From positions 1 through 64,000 of the forward strand of contig JAPEIS010000013.1 of assembly GCA_029531795.1 (NCBI GenBank): a DNA stretch of 64,000 bases, read 5' to 3'. Shown piece after piece: positions 46,345 through 58,936 of the stretch (position 1 is its first letter; each line of letters starts with the position of its first letter). The notes below the pieces were generated by a model. It was not told the origin of the DNA, made no database searches, and worked only from the letters and a program-made list of their open reading frames with translations. Both the position numbers and the translations under genes were made by a program. This DNA is from Sclerotinia nivalis. Taxonomy: Eukaryota; Ascomycota; Leotiomycetes; Helotiales; Sclerotiniaceae.

Positions 46345-48197
46345 TATCACGGAGGTAGCAGACAGGATAACAGAAATCACTTTTATTGATAAGATGTAGC
46401 TCGAAGAGCTATATTTCTACAGAAGGAACGTTTTCTTTAAATACATTTGTGTATACTAGAATTCTGAGTTTTAGCGCTTTTACAGGGTACGATTACCGAG
46501 TGTGTTTTGCTCGATGCTGGATCGGATAGGTGGAGTTTATTAAAGGGGTTGGTTTAATAGCCCGATCTTGATTTTATAATAGTATTCTTCTTTTTAAGAC
46601 CGAATTCCATTGAGGCAGTTATAAGGATTAAATTTATCTGGATATTTCTGATGGTAATTCTGGATTAGCTTTCGAATGTTGTTTAAGTAATCAATAGGCT
46701 TTTCAGTCGGCTTATTGTAGCCGATTTATCGAATGGTATATTTCAGGTGGGGGTCATTACAATCGCGGTGTTTTTAATGAGAATTCAGAATTTCCTTTAT
46801 TTCGAATTGTTCAATTCCTTTGATTTCAATGGGAAAAGGGGGTAGATTGTGTTGATCAGGGATAGGATTGTTATGAATGGGGTGTAGTAAGTTTATATGG
46901 AATATAGAGTGATTTCTCATCGAGGTAGGTAGTTCGAGTTTGTAAATATATATATTTATAGTTTGTAGGATTTGGAATGGGTTTAGATTCTTTCAATTTA
47001 GATTCTTTTGGAGTTTTAGGGTTTTAATATTTTTGATGTTCAATTAAACTAGATCATTAGGATTATAATAATGGGTAGGAGTATAGTAGATGTTGATATT
47101 TTTTGTATAACGAGTTTGGTTAATAGTTAATTCGGTTTTTAGATATTCAATGATCAGGGATATTTTCTTAATAAACTTTTCGGTATCCTAGATGTTAGGG
47201 CGGTTAGTAACGATAGATAATTCAAATTCTATATACAAATGATAATTGTAATTCGTAAAGAATAGGGTTAGATGGGAACTTTCAAATCAGGCAGAATTGA
47301 TTGAAAATTTAGCAATCGATAACTATTCGAATTAATCGTTTTGCAGGTATGAGATATATGATTGGAGATATTGTTCGAGTATAGTGTTTGTTCTTTTAGT
47401 TTGTTTATCGGTTTCTGGATGGTAGATTGTCGATAGTTTCGATGTTGTATTTAGGTGTTTATAGATGTGTTTTCAGAAATCAGATATAAATTGAGTGTTA
47501 TAATCGAATATAATTGTTGATGGTAGGCTGTGTAGTTTTTAGATATACTTCAAAAACAAGTGGGTTACTTTTTTGGAATTACAAGTATCGTAATAAGGTA
47601 GGAAATGTTTTATTTTAGTCAATTGGTTGATTATTATGAATATTGTATTGTAATCAAAACTTTTTGAGAGATGTGTTATGAAATCGATCGATATTGTCAT
47701 GGGGTCAGGGCCGGGCCATTGGACCGGCCCCTTTAGTAGGCTCCACTTGTCTGATCCAGTATTGAGCAGGGTATGCTCGGTGATTGTATTTTGTAAAAGC
47801 GCTAGGACTCAAAGCTTTAGTATATATAAATGTATTTAAAGAAAACATTCTTTTTATAGAAATATAGCTCTTCGAATTATGTCTTATCAATAAAAGTGAT
47901 TTCTATTATCCTGTCTGCTGTCTTTGTGATACTATGTAACTTCTTTCTATTTGTGCCGATACTTCTATGATGTCGTTCTATTTACATTCATTTAATTAGT
48001 CTAGCTCCTCTAAAGAATTCGCCATCGTTGTAATCAATAATATCGCAATCTGGTATCATTACTTCATTTCCCTTTATGAATTCAATATAAGAATAAAAAC
48101 AGAAATAACTAATCTATAATCCGCAATTCAAAAATTTATTCTCGATTTACAAATCGAGAAAACTGTATTTATACAATGAAAAGAGGAGAACGATAAA

Positions 48198-49500
48198 TTG
48201 ATTATTCATCTAATTCAATTTCATTCTGTCTCCGTTGCTCTGTTTATTTTAACCCCTACTAATCAAACCGATCCCTTGTTTCTAACTCCTATTACAACCC
48301 CAATTGTCGCTTTTGTTCTATTGAAACCTCAATTGAATAAGAAGGTATTTGATCTTGTATTGTTTAATAAAATGAAAATCGATCTTGATCGATTTATCGA
48401 TCAAATACAGAATAAAATGTATATCAATTCCGATCGTTTCATTTCCCTGTATTCTTATTTGATTTATATAATTAGAAGATTAATTGGATTTGCTATTATA
48501 CAAATTCGATTGTATAATATCAAAGGACAATTTGTTAAACTTGTTGATTATAAAGATCTATTGCAAATACTGGAAAGAGCTGTCACGGGGTCAGGGCCGG
48601 GCCACTGGACCGGCCCTTTTAGTAGGCTCCACCTGTCAGATCCAGCACCGAGCGGGGCACGCTTGGTGATCGTACCCTGTAAGAGCGCTAGGGCTCGGAG
48701 CCCTAGCACACACAAATGTATTTAAAGGAAACGTTCCTTCTGTAGAAACGTAGCTCTTCGAGCTACGTCTTACCAATAAAAGTGATTTCTGTTATCCTGT
48801 CTGCTGCCTCCGTGATAAGAGCTTATAAAAACCAAAACAAACAAATCGAAATCTGGAAACTCTTAATCAATTTGAGATAAAGAAACCAATCGTTTTATAT
48901 CTTCTATATTGAGTTCTAAAGACTAATATTAGAAACCGGGATAGTCGACAACAATAGTATTTTGATTATCCTATTAGAACAAGTTCTATTGAATGAACTG
49001 AAGAATTAGATTGTTACTATCGAATCCCCTATAGATAGTACTAACGCATTCATTGCTTTCGTATAAACATTGGAGAATCATCGTCTGTACCTAATGGGAT
49101 CGATTAGCTCTGATCGTAGCCCAATCGTTCTATTACTCTGTATTATTATTCAAAACCTGAATCCTATTAATTGTACTTCTGTTTCGTTCCCAAATCCTAC
49201 TATTCGATTTATTATTTTTGCTACGATTATGCTTGCTAGAGATCCAATAGATCTCAGTTCTCAAAGATATACTAATAAATACGAACGAAGGGAATACTTC
49301 TGTTGTGAATTTGTTGATCATTGTATGAAAGACTGTCCGTTCCTAGATAATCGTTTTGTGCAAACTAGAACTAGTTTTATTAATCTTGCTTCATCATTTT
49401 TTGTTCCGTTCTCCGTTCAAATTCAATTATATGTTATGTTACTATACAGTTTATCCCTTCCCGGCTCTCCGAATTCGGGAAACGGAACCCGTTTAGTATA
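48198..49500 (+). pseudogene. gypsy gag, interrupted by a solo LTR
   Basis: Gag frame from 48198 (VFDLVLFNKMKIDLDRFIDQ) stops making sense at 48580 where a 237-bp LTR enters. It resumes after 48822 and continues to a CCHC-like knuckle (YFCCEFVDHCMKDC, about 49290-49335). The minus-strand copy at 54780-53840 has the same gag without the LTR. Further RIP-type stops are present. Confidence 0.8.
48581..48817 (+). mobile_element. Solo LTR, type 1 (237 bp), copy C, inside gag
   Basis: It starts TGTCACGGGG, ends CCTCCGTGATA, and has a perfect duplication AGAGC (48576-48580 and 48818-48822). The sequence is nearly identical to the solo LTR at 45497 and unmutated, while the gag around it is AT-rich. 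Confidence 0.95.
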
Positions 49501-49536
49501 AGTTGTTATCAAACGAAAGCCTTATGCACATTACAT

Positions 49537-52500
49537 TTGTTCGTTATTGCAATTCGAGGCTTATCTTTCGTTGAAGAAACAAGTAATCGAATAAATTTGA
49601 TAATATTGCTTATTACTATTCTACCAACGCCTGATCGATCCTGTTCTACTTATGTTATAATGGATAACGGATGCGAAGAATATATTTTCGCAAATCGAAA
49701 TTGGATTGAAACTATCAAGCTCCTAATATACAAATTATCTGTTCTATTCGAAGTCATTAAATTCGATAGGAAAATACTACTTGAAAACTGAATGGATCAT
49801 TATATTCTAACCGATCTGCAAATCAACGATTATTACGAAAAAAGATCAAAAATCTATATTACTAAACTAATTCATTATTCGATTATCCTGAAGTTGGCCT
49901 GGTTAAAAAAATACAATTTTTATATCGAATTTGTATCTAATACTTTTCGCTTCGATAATGAGTTCTACTAGAAATCCTATAATACGTCTACACAATCATC
50001 GAATATCCAAACCCTATCCGATATCTTTGTCAAAGTCTATCCTGTTTATCTACCGTTTCGTTTTGAAATGCTAAAGAAAAAAAATATAACAAGCATTTCA
50101 ATCCGAGTTTGTTCGATATACGCCCATCGAGGCTACAAGATGTTTCAAACTAATATCGATTTGATAAACCGAATCCTAAAGGAAAAAGAAAACCCTATTT
50201 CCGAAAACCTACCTGCTGAATTCCATTCGTAGATCGATATATTTTCTCCATATAATATTAACAAACTACCTCCGTACCATCTATACAATCATGATATCCG
50301 ATTGCAAGATAAGGTTAAGCTACCGTTTGAAGCCCTATATTCAATATCTCAAAACGAATTGAAAACTTTACAAAAATAGTTAAAGGAAAATCTAACAAAA
50401 AGATTCATCCAATTAAATTCCTTTGCTTTCGTTTCGTCTATCTTATTTGTTAAGAAATCCAATAATAATCTTCGATTCTATATAAACTATCATACATTGA
50501 ATAACCTATCTGTAAAAAATCGATATCTATTACCTTTAACCAAAGAATCCTTGAATAACCTGAAAAAGATAAAGTATTTTACAAAAATAGATATCATCTC
50601 AACCTTCAATAATATCCGAATCAAAAAAAAACAAAAATATCTAACTGCATTCCATACCCGATTCGGTTTGTTCGAAACCTTGATTATACCATTCAGACTA
50701 ACCAAAACCCCAACAATATTCCAACGATTTATCAACGATACTCTAAAAGAATACCTGAATATATTCTGCACTATTTACCTGAATGATATTCTGATTTATA
50801 GCAAAACCCGTTCTGAATATATAAAGCATATACAAAAGATACTAGATGCCTTACAGAAAACCGGATTGTATATCAATCTATCGAAATACGAATTCCTGAA
50901 ACCTGAAACGAAATTCTTGGGTCTAATTGTAGGCCGAAAGGGGATCCGAATAGACCCAGCCAAGATTAAAACAATAATTGATTGGAAAACACCAAAGAAC
51001 CTAACAAATATACAAATGTTTATAGAGTTTAACAATTTCTATCGACGTTTTATTCGCAACTTCTCCTCGATCATTCGCCCGATGATAAACCTGACCAAGA
51101 AGGATATAGCCTTCCAATGGAATCCTAATTATAAGAAATCATTCTCGAATCTGAAAACCGCATTTACAGCAACATCTGTGTTAGCCTCTTTCGATTGGAA
51201 GAAGGATATAATCCTAAAGACAAACACATCGGATTATATATCTACTAGAGTCCTTTCCCAATACAATAACAATAGGATTCTGAAACCTGTTATATATTTC
51301 TCAAAAAAGCATTCGATTATAAAATATAACTACAAGATTTATAATAAAGAATTACTAGCAATTATCCGCTATTTCGAAGAATAGCGATCTAAATTAGAAA
51401 ACACCTCTTCCCCAATCAAGATCATCATAGACCATAAGAATCTGAAGTACTTTACAACAACAAAGCTATTGAACCATCATCAAACCCGTTGATCTGAATT
51501 TCTATCCCGTTTCAATTTCAAGATTACGTACCGTCCCAAAAAACAAGAAACGAAATCCAATACTCTAACCAAGAAATCAAAGGATTTGCCTAAAGAGAAA
51601 AATAAACATCTTCTTTATCAAAATCAAACTATTCTGAAAACCGAAAATCTAGATACAAATCTGTTTTCTATTGTTAAACCAAAAAAGAAAATCCGTTTTG
51701 CAATTACAATCTATAACCAAACCCATACCAATACCCCATCGTTTATTCACAATCCCGAATTATCTATCCACAAACCTGGATTACCTGTTTATAAACCTAA
51801 ACCATCTACAATACCCAATAACCCAATCCCTATCCAATTACCTGAATCTATATAATTGGAACCCCTTGAAGAACTGAAACCCCTACTCGCTGAAGCTTAC
51901 CTGTTCAACCCGCTTCCACTATCGATCTTAAAAGCTTTAAAAAAGAATACTACTAAACACCCATATATCACATTATCTGAATATACTATAAACAATAACC
52001 TATTATATTATCGTAAAAAGCTTTATATTTCTAACTACAATCCTCTAAAAGCAAAGCTCCTCCGAATGATCCACGATTCCCCTATTACCGGATACCCACA
52101 TCGTACCCATACCTTCGAATTGCTTTCCCGAAATTACTATTGGCTTGGATATTACGATTACATCTCCTGTTAGATGCGTAATTGTTATAATTACCACTAA
52201 GCCGCCCTGAATTGTAAAGAACAAGAAGGAGTCTTACACCCTCTCCCGATCTCGCAACAAGCCTGGAGAGATATCTCAATCGATTTCATCATCCATCTTC
52301 CGAAAAGCTTTGGGTACGATACGATATTTGTTGTAATCGATCGATTGACCAAAATGAAGCATTTCCTGCCCTACCGAAAAACCTGTAACTCCGAAAAAAT
52401 CTTTTATTTATTTCTAAAGTATATATAAAAGTTCCATAGCCTACCGCAAATCATTATATCCGATTGTAGAGCTCAATTTATTTTTAACTTCTGAAAACAT

Positions 52501-53372
52501 ATCTATAAACGATTAGATACTGTTTCGAAACTATCAACAACTTATCATTCTGAAATCGATAAACAAACGAAAAAAACGAACACAATATTCGAATAATATC
52601 TTCGCTTATATATATCCTATCTACAGAACAACTAATCCGAATGATTACTGATTGCTGAATTCTCGATTAATTTTATTTAATTCGAAAGCTTTTGTTTATC
52701 GTTGTTCTTTGCCAATTACGATTTCCATTTCCGAATAGATTTCGAACCCGCTGTGCTCTTCGATCACCCTGAAATCCTGGATGCTGAAGAATTCGTCAAA
52801 AAGATGAAGTCGATCGTCGATCATCTGAAGACTGAATTAACCACTAATCAAACCCGCTATTCGAAGAATACCGATTCCCATTATTCGCCTATCCATCGAT
52901 ACCAGTTTGAAGATCTAATCTGGTTTAATACTAAGAATATCCGAACTCTTTGTCCCTAGAAAAAGCTAGATTGGAAGAACTTAGATCCCTTTCGAATTCT
53001 GAAGGGTATAGATTTGTACACTTACGAATTGGAACTTTTTGTCTCTATAAGGAATCACTCGGTCTTTTATATTAACCTATTGTATCCCGTTAATGATGAC
53101 TCTATCCCCGATCAATGCAACCTGTCTCCCTCTTCTGTCGAAGTTGAAGATATTGAATAATTCGATATAAAGGAAGTCCTGGATTCCTGATGGAAACGTT
53201 GAGGCCGTAATAGCCCCCACCTAAAGTATATTGTTCAATGGATAGGTTATAATATATCTATCAAAGAATCTACAAAATATTTGAAGAATACTCAAGAACT
53301 AATCCGTAATTATCATTATCATTATCCAGATAAACCTGATCCCTCTAATCATCTTAACGAAGCTTAACCCTA
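49537..53372 (+). pseudogene. gypsy pol: protease, RT, RNase H, integrase, chromodomain
   Basis: Protease around 49650-49700 (TYVIMDNGCEEYI, with the Asp kept). RT and RNase H lie at about 50200-51540, including the 295-codon open frame 50497-51384 with [27 protein letters not shown] (catalytic YxDD reads YLND) and [20 protein letters not shown]. Integrase is at about 51950-52950: H-C zinc part near 52080-52210, core WRDISIDFIIHLPKSF and IISDCRAQFI. Chromodomain lies near 53200-53300 (HLKYIVQWIGY). Multiple TAG/TAA/TGA stops break it. The lost catalytic Asp and the stops show it is inactive. Confidence 0.85.
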
Positions 53373-53385
53373 AAAAGGGAAATAC

Positions 53386-53598
53386 TATTACAAAATCCCT
53401 ATATATAATATACAAAGATTATTTGAATTCCAATCCATAAAAATCAAATCTCGGATAAATATAAACTAACCCCAATCGGGATTAATGCTACACATAAATA
53501 TATTTAAGGAACCGTTCTTTTTATAAAAACATAACTCTTCGAACTACATCTTATTAATAAAAGTGATTCCTATTGTCCTGTCTGTTGCCTCTGTGATA
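53386..53598 (+). repeat. 3' LTR of the plus-strand gypsy element, type 2
   Basis: 213 bp, exactly the length of the rejoined type-2 LTR at 46213 plus 55335. The first 80 bp are heavily changed by G-to-A and C-to-T. Ends CTCTGTGATA. Confidence 0.8.
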
Positions 53599-54800
53599 CT
53601 ATCCATTATAATATAAGTAAAACAAAATCGATCAAATATCGACAAAACAATAACAAACAATATTATTAGATTTGTTCGATTACTTATTTCTTCAACGAAA
53701 GATAAACTTCGAATTGTAGTAGCGGATAAATATAATATACACAGAACTTTTGTTTAACAACGATTTATACCAAACAAGCTCCGTTTCCCGAACTCAGAGA
53801 ACCGAAAAAGGATAGATTATATAGTAATATAATATATAATTAAATCTGGATAGAAAACGGAACAAGGGATGGTGAAGCAAAACTGATAAAGCTAACTCTA
53901 ATTTGTACAAAATGATTATCTAGGAACAAACAGTCTTTCACACGATGATCAACAGATCTATAATAGAAGCATTCCTTTTGTTTGTATTTATTAATATGTC
54001 TTTGGGAATTGAAATCCATTAGATCTCTAACAGGTATAATCGTAACGAAAGCAACAGATTGGACAGTAGGATTCGGGGACGGAGCGGAGGTATGATTAAC
54101 AAGATTCAGATTTTGAATAATAATATGGGGTGGCAGGACGATTAGGCTACGATTGGAGCTGATCGGTTCCATCAGATACAGACAACGATTCTTCAATATC
54201 TATATGAAAACAATGAATACATTAGTACTATCTGTAGGGAATTCAGCGATAACAATCTAATTCTTCAGTTTACTTGATAAAACTTGTTTTAATAGAATAA
54301 CCAGAGTATTATTGTCATCGACCATCCCAATTTCCAATACTAGTCTTTGGAACTTAATATAAAAGATATGGAACAGTTGATTTCTTTATCTCAGATTGAT
54401 CAAGAGTTTCCGGGTTTCGGTTTGCTTATTCTGATTTCCATAAACTCTTTCCAGTATTTGCAATAGATCTTTATAATCGGTAAGTTTAACAAATTGTTCT
54501 TTGATATTATACAATCGAATTTATACAGCAGCAAATCCAATTAATCTTCTAGTTATATAAATCAAACGGGAATGTGGGAAAATGAAGTGGTCGAAATTGA
54601 TATACATTTTATTTTGTATTTGATTAACAAATCGATCAAGATTGATTTTCGTTTTATCAAACAATACAGAATCAAATACTTTCTCACTTAATTGAAATTT
54701 CGACAAAACAAAAGCAGCAGCTGGGATTGTAACAAAAATCAAAAACGAAGAATCAGTCTAATCGGTAGGGGTTGAAACAAGCGGGGCAACAAAGACAAAA
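53599..54800 (-). pseudogene. gypsy gag and protease start, minus-strand copy
   Basis: Open pieces at 54742-54521 (FDSVLFDKTKINLDRFVNQI) and 54196-53840 encode the same gag as 48198-49500, with zinc knuckle FYYRSVDHRVKDCLF. It lacks the LTR insertion found in the plus-strand copy. It breaks off at 53599 in the protease just at the catalytic Asp region. Confidence 0.8.
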
Positions 54801-55092
54801 TGGAATTAAATCAGATGGGTAATCAATTTATCGTTTTCTTTTCTTTATTGTATAAATACAGTTTTCTCGATTTACAAATCGAAAATAAATTTTTGAATTA
54901 CGGATTATAGATCGATCACTTCTGTTTTCATTCTTATATTGAATTCATAAAAAAAGATGAAATAATAATAACAGATTGCGATATTACTAATTACAATGGT
55001 AATGAATTCTTCAAGGAAACCGGGTTGGTTAGACAGGTACAGATAGAACGATATCGTAGAAGTGTTGGTATAGATAGAAGGGAGCTATGTAG

Positions 55093-55329
55093 TATTACGG
55101 AGGCAGTAGATAGGATAACAAAAATCACTTTTATTGATAAGACGTAATTCGAAAAATTACATTTTTATAAAAGAAACGTTTCCTTTAAATACATTTATAT
55201 ATGTTAGGGCTTCAAGCCCTAGTGCTCTTACAGGGTACAATCACCGAACATACCCCGCTCGGTACTGGATCGGACAGATGGAGCCTACTAAAGGGGCCGG
55301 TCCAGTGGCCCGGCCCTGACCCCGTGACA
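55093..55329 (-). repeat. 5' LTR of the minus-strand gypsy element, type 1
   Basis: 237 bp; the reverse complement starts TGTCACGGGGTCAGGGCC. The half nearest 55329 is intact and GC-rich, the other half is RIP-mutated. Its right edge abuts the CGTTC duplication. Confidence 0.92.
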
Positions 55330-55334
55330 CGTTC

Positions 55335-55415
55335 CTTCTGTAGAATCGTAGCTCGAAGAGCTACGTCTTATTAATAAAAGTGATACCTGTTATTCTGCCC
55401 GCTGCCTCCGTGATA
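55335..55415 (+). mobile_element. Type-2 LTR, right part (81 bp)
   Basis: Completes the LTR begun at 46213. It ends CCTCCGTGATA and is followed by the CCTTA duplication. Confidence 0.92.
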
Positions 55416-55420
55416 CCTTA

Positions 55421-56157
55421 GGCCATTCTTTATTTTGTTCTTTGGTCCCTTCCGAAGGGATCAAAATGCCTTAGGTTATCTTTCATTTATTTCACCCTGT
55501 ATTCGCTTAGGTTTTGGTCTCCTCCGAGGGGACTATAAAAGGCTCAACTTGATTATCTTTTGTACGGTAGTTTGTTATTCTCTAATATAGATTAATTGAT
55601 TCTTTCTATTATGCCTTGAATTAAGACCATCGTCACAAAAAGAAGGCAAATAATATAACTTCAAAAGAATCTATATAACTATTCTAATTCAATCTAGTTT
55701 AATAAAAAATATACAACTTCAACTTAATCATTTTATAATCGTTTCCGTTGTGTTTACTTCATTGAATGGAAGGAAGCCTGACAAATTGATCGATTTGATT
55801 AATTTGATCGATTTAATCAATTTAGTCGATTTATTGAACCAATCTTTCAACTTATACGATTTACTCAATTAACTCAACTGAATCGTAAGCCTCTATGGAA
55901 TCTAGTTTTCGATAAATGAAATGAAGGAAATAAAACATTCAAGGGCGAACTTTTTTCGAAAGAGGGGATAGTATTATAAATCTGATATAAGCCTATATAA
56001 CTCATTATTATATATACAATCAATCATGTATCTAAAACTAGTGTATATATATAATTACTTCTTACAAACTGTAGTTCTTTAGTTATAGATTCTAAAGAAA
56101 ATAATTGACTCTATTAATTCAGCTCTTATACGGCTTTTATGCGTCACAGGTTTAGTA
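55421..56157. other. Spacer with an LTR-like remnant
   Basis: Two hairpin-like boxes (CCCTTCCGAAGGGA near 55450 and CTCCTCCGAGGGGA near 55531) occur first. The last 75 bp to 56148 (AGATTCTAAAG...GCGTCACA) resemble the end of the 16213/17887 LTR family, in the same order. A 5' end could not be placed. No gene. Confidence 0.45.
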
Positions 56158-56357
56158 TTGTGTAGCGCCCGGTATAACTCCACCAAATCTCATCCGAGTA
56201 TATACAATTTTCATTCGTATCGACAAATACCTCTAAACTTTTGCAACAATCATATAAATTCATACATCAAGGCACTTTCAATATCAATCCCTCTCTACTT
56301 TTCATCCCCTTCCTTAGATCTTCCTTTCATTTCCCTCCCTCGCTCCTTACTCAAACC

Positions 56358-58189
56358 TCAAAACGTACAATTCCCATCAATTCTCTCCCCAGTTACCAAT
56401 TGCGTCTTCGTATTCCCCTCCGCCAACAACAACATAGTCTCCTTTCCACTCTCATACAGCGGCCACGTTAAATCGCCAACGGAGGGAGCTACTTGTGGAT
56501 CATTTGCAAAAGAAAGCACGAGTGCTTGCATTATGTCTGCGACTTCATATTCGTAGGCGGTGGAATTGCCGCGATATAAGTAGTGGGTGTCAAAGAACAT
56601 GGGGAGCTCGGCTGTTTTGTGTTAGTTGGGTTGTGGAAGATGTAAGTGCGATGAATGTGAGAAGAAGCGGAAGAGGAGAGGGGAGAGAAGCATACAGCTG
56701 TGATAAGCGCCCATCCACGGCAAAGGAGAGATATTCGAGAAATTACCGGCGTATTGGTAACGGTATGTTGTTAGATTTGTGTTTACTCGCGTCCTTTTTA
56801 TAGTTCTTGGTTAGGAAATCTTTGTGTAGGTTTAAGGGGTGAAACAGAGTAGCATACCTAACTTCTTGGGCAACAGGACAAGCGATTACGTTTTGTGTTG
56901 CCGCATATAGCGCCGCTTCACCGGGTCCATTTTCCGAGACTGGAAGAAAGCCAGCTCCTTCATTTGTAGTGGATCCTATGATTACTGGCTATTTAAACCA
57001 CGTTATTCATTAGCTTTATCTCATCAAATAACAGAAAGCCAAAGAATAAGAGGATAGAACGCACCAGTTTTGCCACAAGTCCTCTCTTAGCCCTATCAGC
57101 AGGATTCGAAAATGCAGTAACATTGTCCGGGACAGGCGTAAATCCAAGACTGGGGCTGGCTCCACTTTTCTGATACCCATTCAAAGCATTTTCAATCGCA
57201 TCTGCTGAAACATTTCTCATGCATGCTATCTCCGGTACTGGTGCAAGATCTTTACATCCGACCATTCCAGCTAAAGCTGTGAAATTTGTTTGAGACGCAT
57301 CGGTAGTGTCGAGGAGAAATGCGGAGCCGGAATTAATTATTAAGCCTTTGACTATGGGGTCTTGAGGGTAAGCATAATTATAGTTATCTACGGATGCACC
57401 GCCGGCAGATTGACCCCAAAGAATTATGCGATTGGTGTCGCCGTTGAAGGAGGCGATGTTTTGGTGGACCCATTCGACGCTGGTGGATCGTTAGATATTT
57501 TTCATGATGCCGACGAGAGTAACAAGAAACATACGCTTTTCTCTGATCAAGTAAACCTAGGTTTCTATTCTCCGTAATAGCCTTTGCGTTTGGAAACCCG
57601 AAGACATTTAAGCGATAACTTTGGAGTATAGTCAGCACATGTCATCCACCAAAAAGGGAAGACGGTCGCGCAGAACCTACTTCAGCAAAACCACAATATG
57701 GGATTGAGTTTTTTGAACCCATAGATCTGGATTATGATACGGTATATCCTCTCCACCGCCGGCATAGCCACCTCCAGGTACAAATATTAAAACAGGTAGA
57801 TTTTTATTCGTCTGGTTCGCTGGAGTCCAAATACTCAAATACAAACAATCTTCACTCTGGCCTCCTTCAATCAAGAACTGCGGTACAATATCTGTGTAAA
57901 TATTGGCGTTAGGGCTAGACCCTTGAACACAGGAAGGAGGGAACGTTGTAGCGTTTATGGGGGATCCTTTAGCTTTAGTTTGCGGTGCTGCAAATCTCAG
58001 GTCTCCGACGGGAGGCTCTGCGTAGGGGACTCCTAGGAATTGTAGGACTTGTGGTGCTGTTTGGTTAATGAAGCCGCGAATTTCACCACTGGTTGTTTGG
58101 ACAACAAGGCCATTGTTTTTGTGAGTGGAAGTGCATATTGCGGGAAAAAAGAGGGAGGAATAGGCGAGAAGGAGTAATGGCGAAAACAT
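56358..58189 (-). CDS. Secreted type-B carboxylesterase/lipase
   Basis: Six exons: 58189-57681, 57618-57535, 57479-57065, 56988-56858, 56793-56696 and 56611-56358. They join in frame to 496 aa with no internal stop. Introns are 62, 55, 76, 64 and 84 nt with GT...AG ends. It starts with a hydrophobic signal peptide (MFSPLLLLAYSSLFFPAICT). The alpha/beta-hydrolase features are complete: EDCLYLSIWTP near 113-123, oxyanion PGGGY near 138-142, nucleophile elbow GQSAGG with Ser222, acid residue Glu346 in STTNEG, and His411 in GAYHS. The family hydrolyses carboxylic esters outside the cell; the substrate cannot be told. Several N-x-S/T sites suit a secreted glycoprotein. It is the first core-like gene past the transposon nest and shows no RIP damage. 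Short compared with classical 540-560 aa members, mainly in the C-terminal region. Confidence 0.9.
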
Positions 58190-58936
58190 GTTGGATGCGA
58201 AGTACTATTAAGCAAGATTCATTCAAACTGCAGCTGGGCAAGATTTAGGGGATCCTATTATCTTATATCTTATATCTTATACCCCATCGATCTAGAGCCC
58301 CAGAGTTCAGAAGAATGTGGTGACGCGTACATGATCCGACCCTAGTTCGAACTCTCTTTAATTGCTCTCTCATGATGTCGGTGTAGACGCAGGTCCAAAT
58401 AAGAACATATCCATAAACCTGCCTTCTGTATGAAAGGCTTGCGAACAAGTGGATACTGTCATATTGTGAAGTGATCATCGGCCGAAAGTTCAACCGAGAG
58501 AACTACCGAAAGCACTACCGAGGTTTAAGAGTTATATTGCGTGGCATGGTATTCTGTAGGTTTTCCGGGGTATAGATAGCTTCCGGTAGAGAGCTTTTCC
58601 GGGCTTTAATATGAGAAAGTAAATTTATGAGAACAAGGTACTAAAGAATAACGAAGAGATGTATGTATATGTTTATTCATCACTGAATGAATGATGATTG
58701 ATGGTCTCTTATTTGAACACAAGATGAGTGATTCTTCATCAGCCCAAGAGAAAAATTGTCGAACTGTAAATGAATAAACAAAGCAGAGATTTACATTGAA
58801 AATTTTAGACAATTGGCAGTTGATAATGTTGTTCTGAAAGGCCATATAAGTTGGTAATATTAAAAGTCAGAACAACGATATAGCCATATCCACCACCCGC
58901 TTGGTGGATACCCGATGCCACTGTAGCTAGATCATT
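58190..58936. other. Intergenic, no gene seen
   Basis: Holds a short TCTTATA triplication at about 58258-58280 and the promoter of the esterase. No supportable ORF. Confidence 0.5.

Larger units (their letters stand above)
47695..53598 (+). mobile_element. Plus-strand Ty3/gypsy element with mismatched LTRs
   Basis: 5' LTR 47695-47931 is type 1 (237 bp, RIP-mutated) and 3' LTR 53386-53598 is type 2 (213 bp, strongly RIP-mutated). Between them gag, protease, RT, RNase H, integrase and chromodomain follow in gypsy order. The flanks GATAT and CTATC do not match, and about 2.7 kb of the host element is lost at the site. This is therefore not a clean insertion and may have formed by recombination between related elements. 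Confidence 0.8.
46345..55329 (-). mobile_element. Minus-strand Ty3/gypsy element with nested insertion
   Basis: Its ends are two type-1 LTRs, 46345-46581 (3' LTR, heavily RIP-mutated) and 55093-55329 (5' LTR). It is flanked by a perfect CGTTC duplication (46340-46344 and 55330-55334). Inside, minus-strand gag lies at about 54800-53840, with zinc knuckle CFYYRSVDHRVKDC near 53960, and protease start runs to 53599. Integrase catalytic and C-terminal parts plus chromodomain lie at 47694-46582. The remaining protease, RT, RNase H and integrase start are absent, replaced by the plus-strand element 47695-53598. The whole sits inside a type-2 LTR. Confidence 0.9.

Noticed and set aside
47690..53603. 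Target-site duplication for the plus-strand gypsy element
   Set aside because: Flanks GATAT and CTATC do not match, so clean integration is not claimed.
55088..55334. The 55093 LTR as a separate solo insertion
   Set aside because: Left flank TGTAG and right flank CGTTC differ; it is the 5' LTR of the 46345-55329 element, which does have a matching duplication.
56158..56556. 132-codon plus ORF opposite the esterase
   Set aside because: Antisense to the last esterase exon; the minus strand gives a complete spliced hydrolase.
58263..58360. tRNA gene suggested by a GTTCGAA-like motif
   Set aside because: No acceptor stem or D-arm pairing could be drawn around it.
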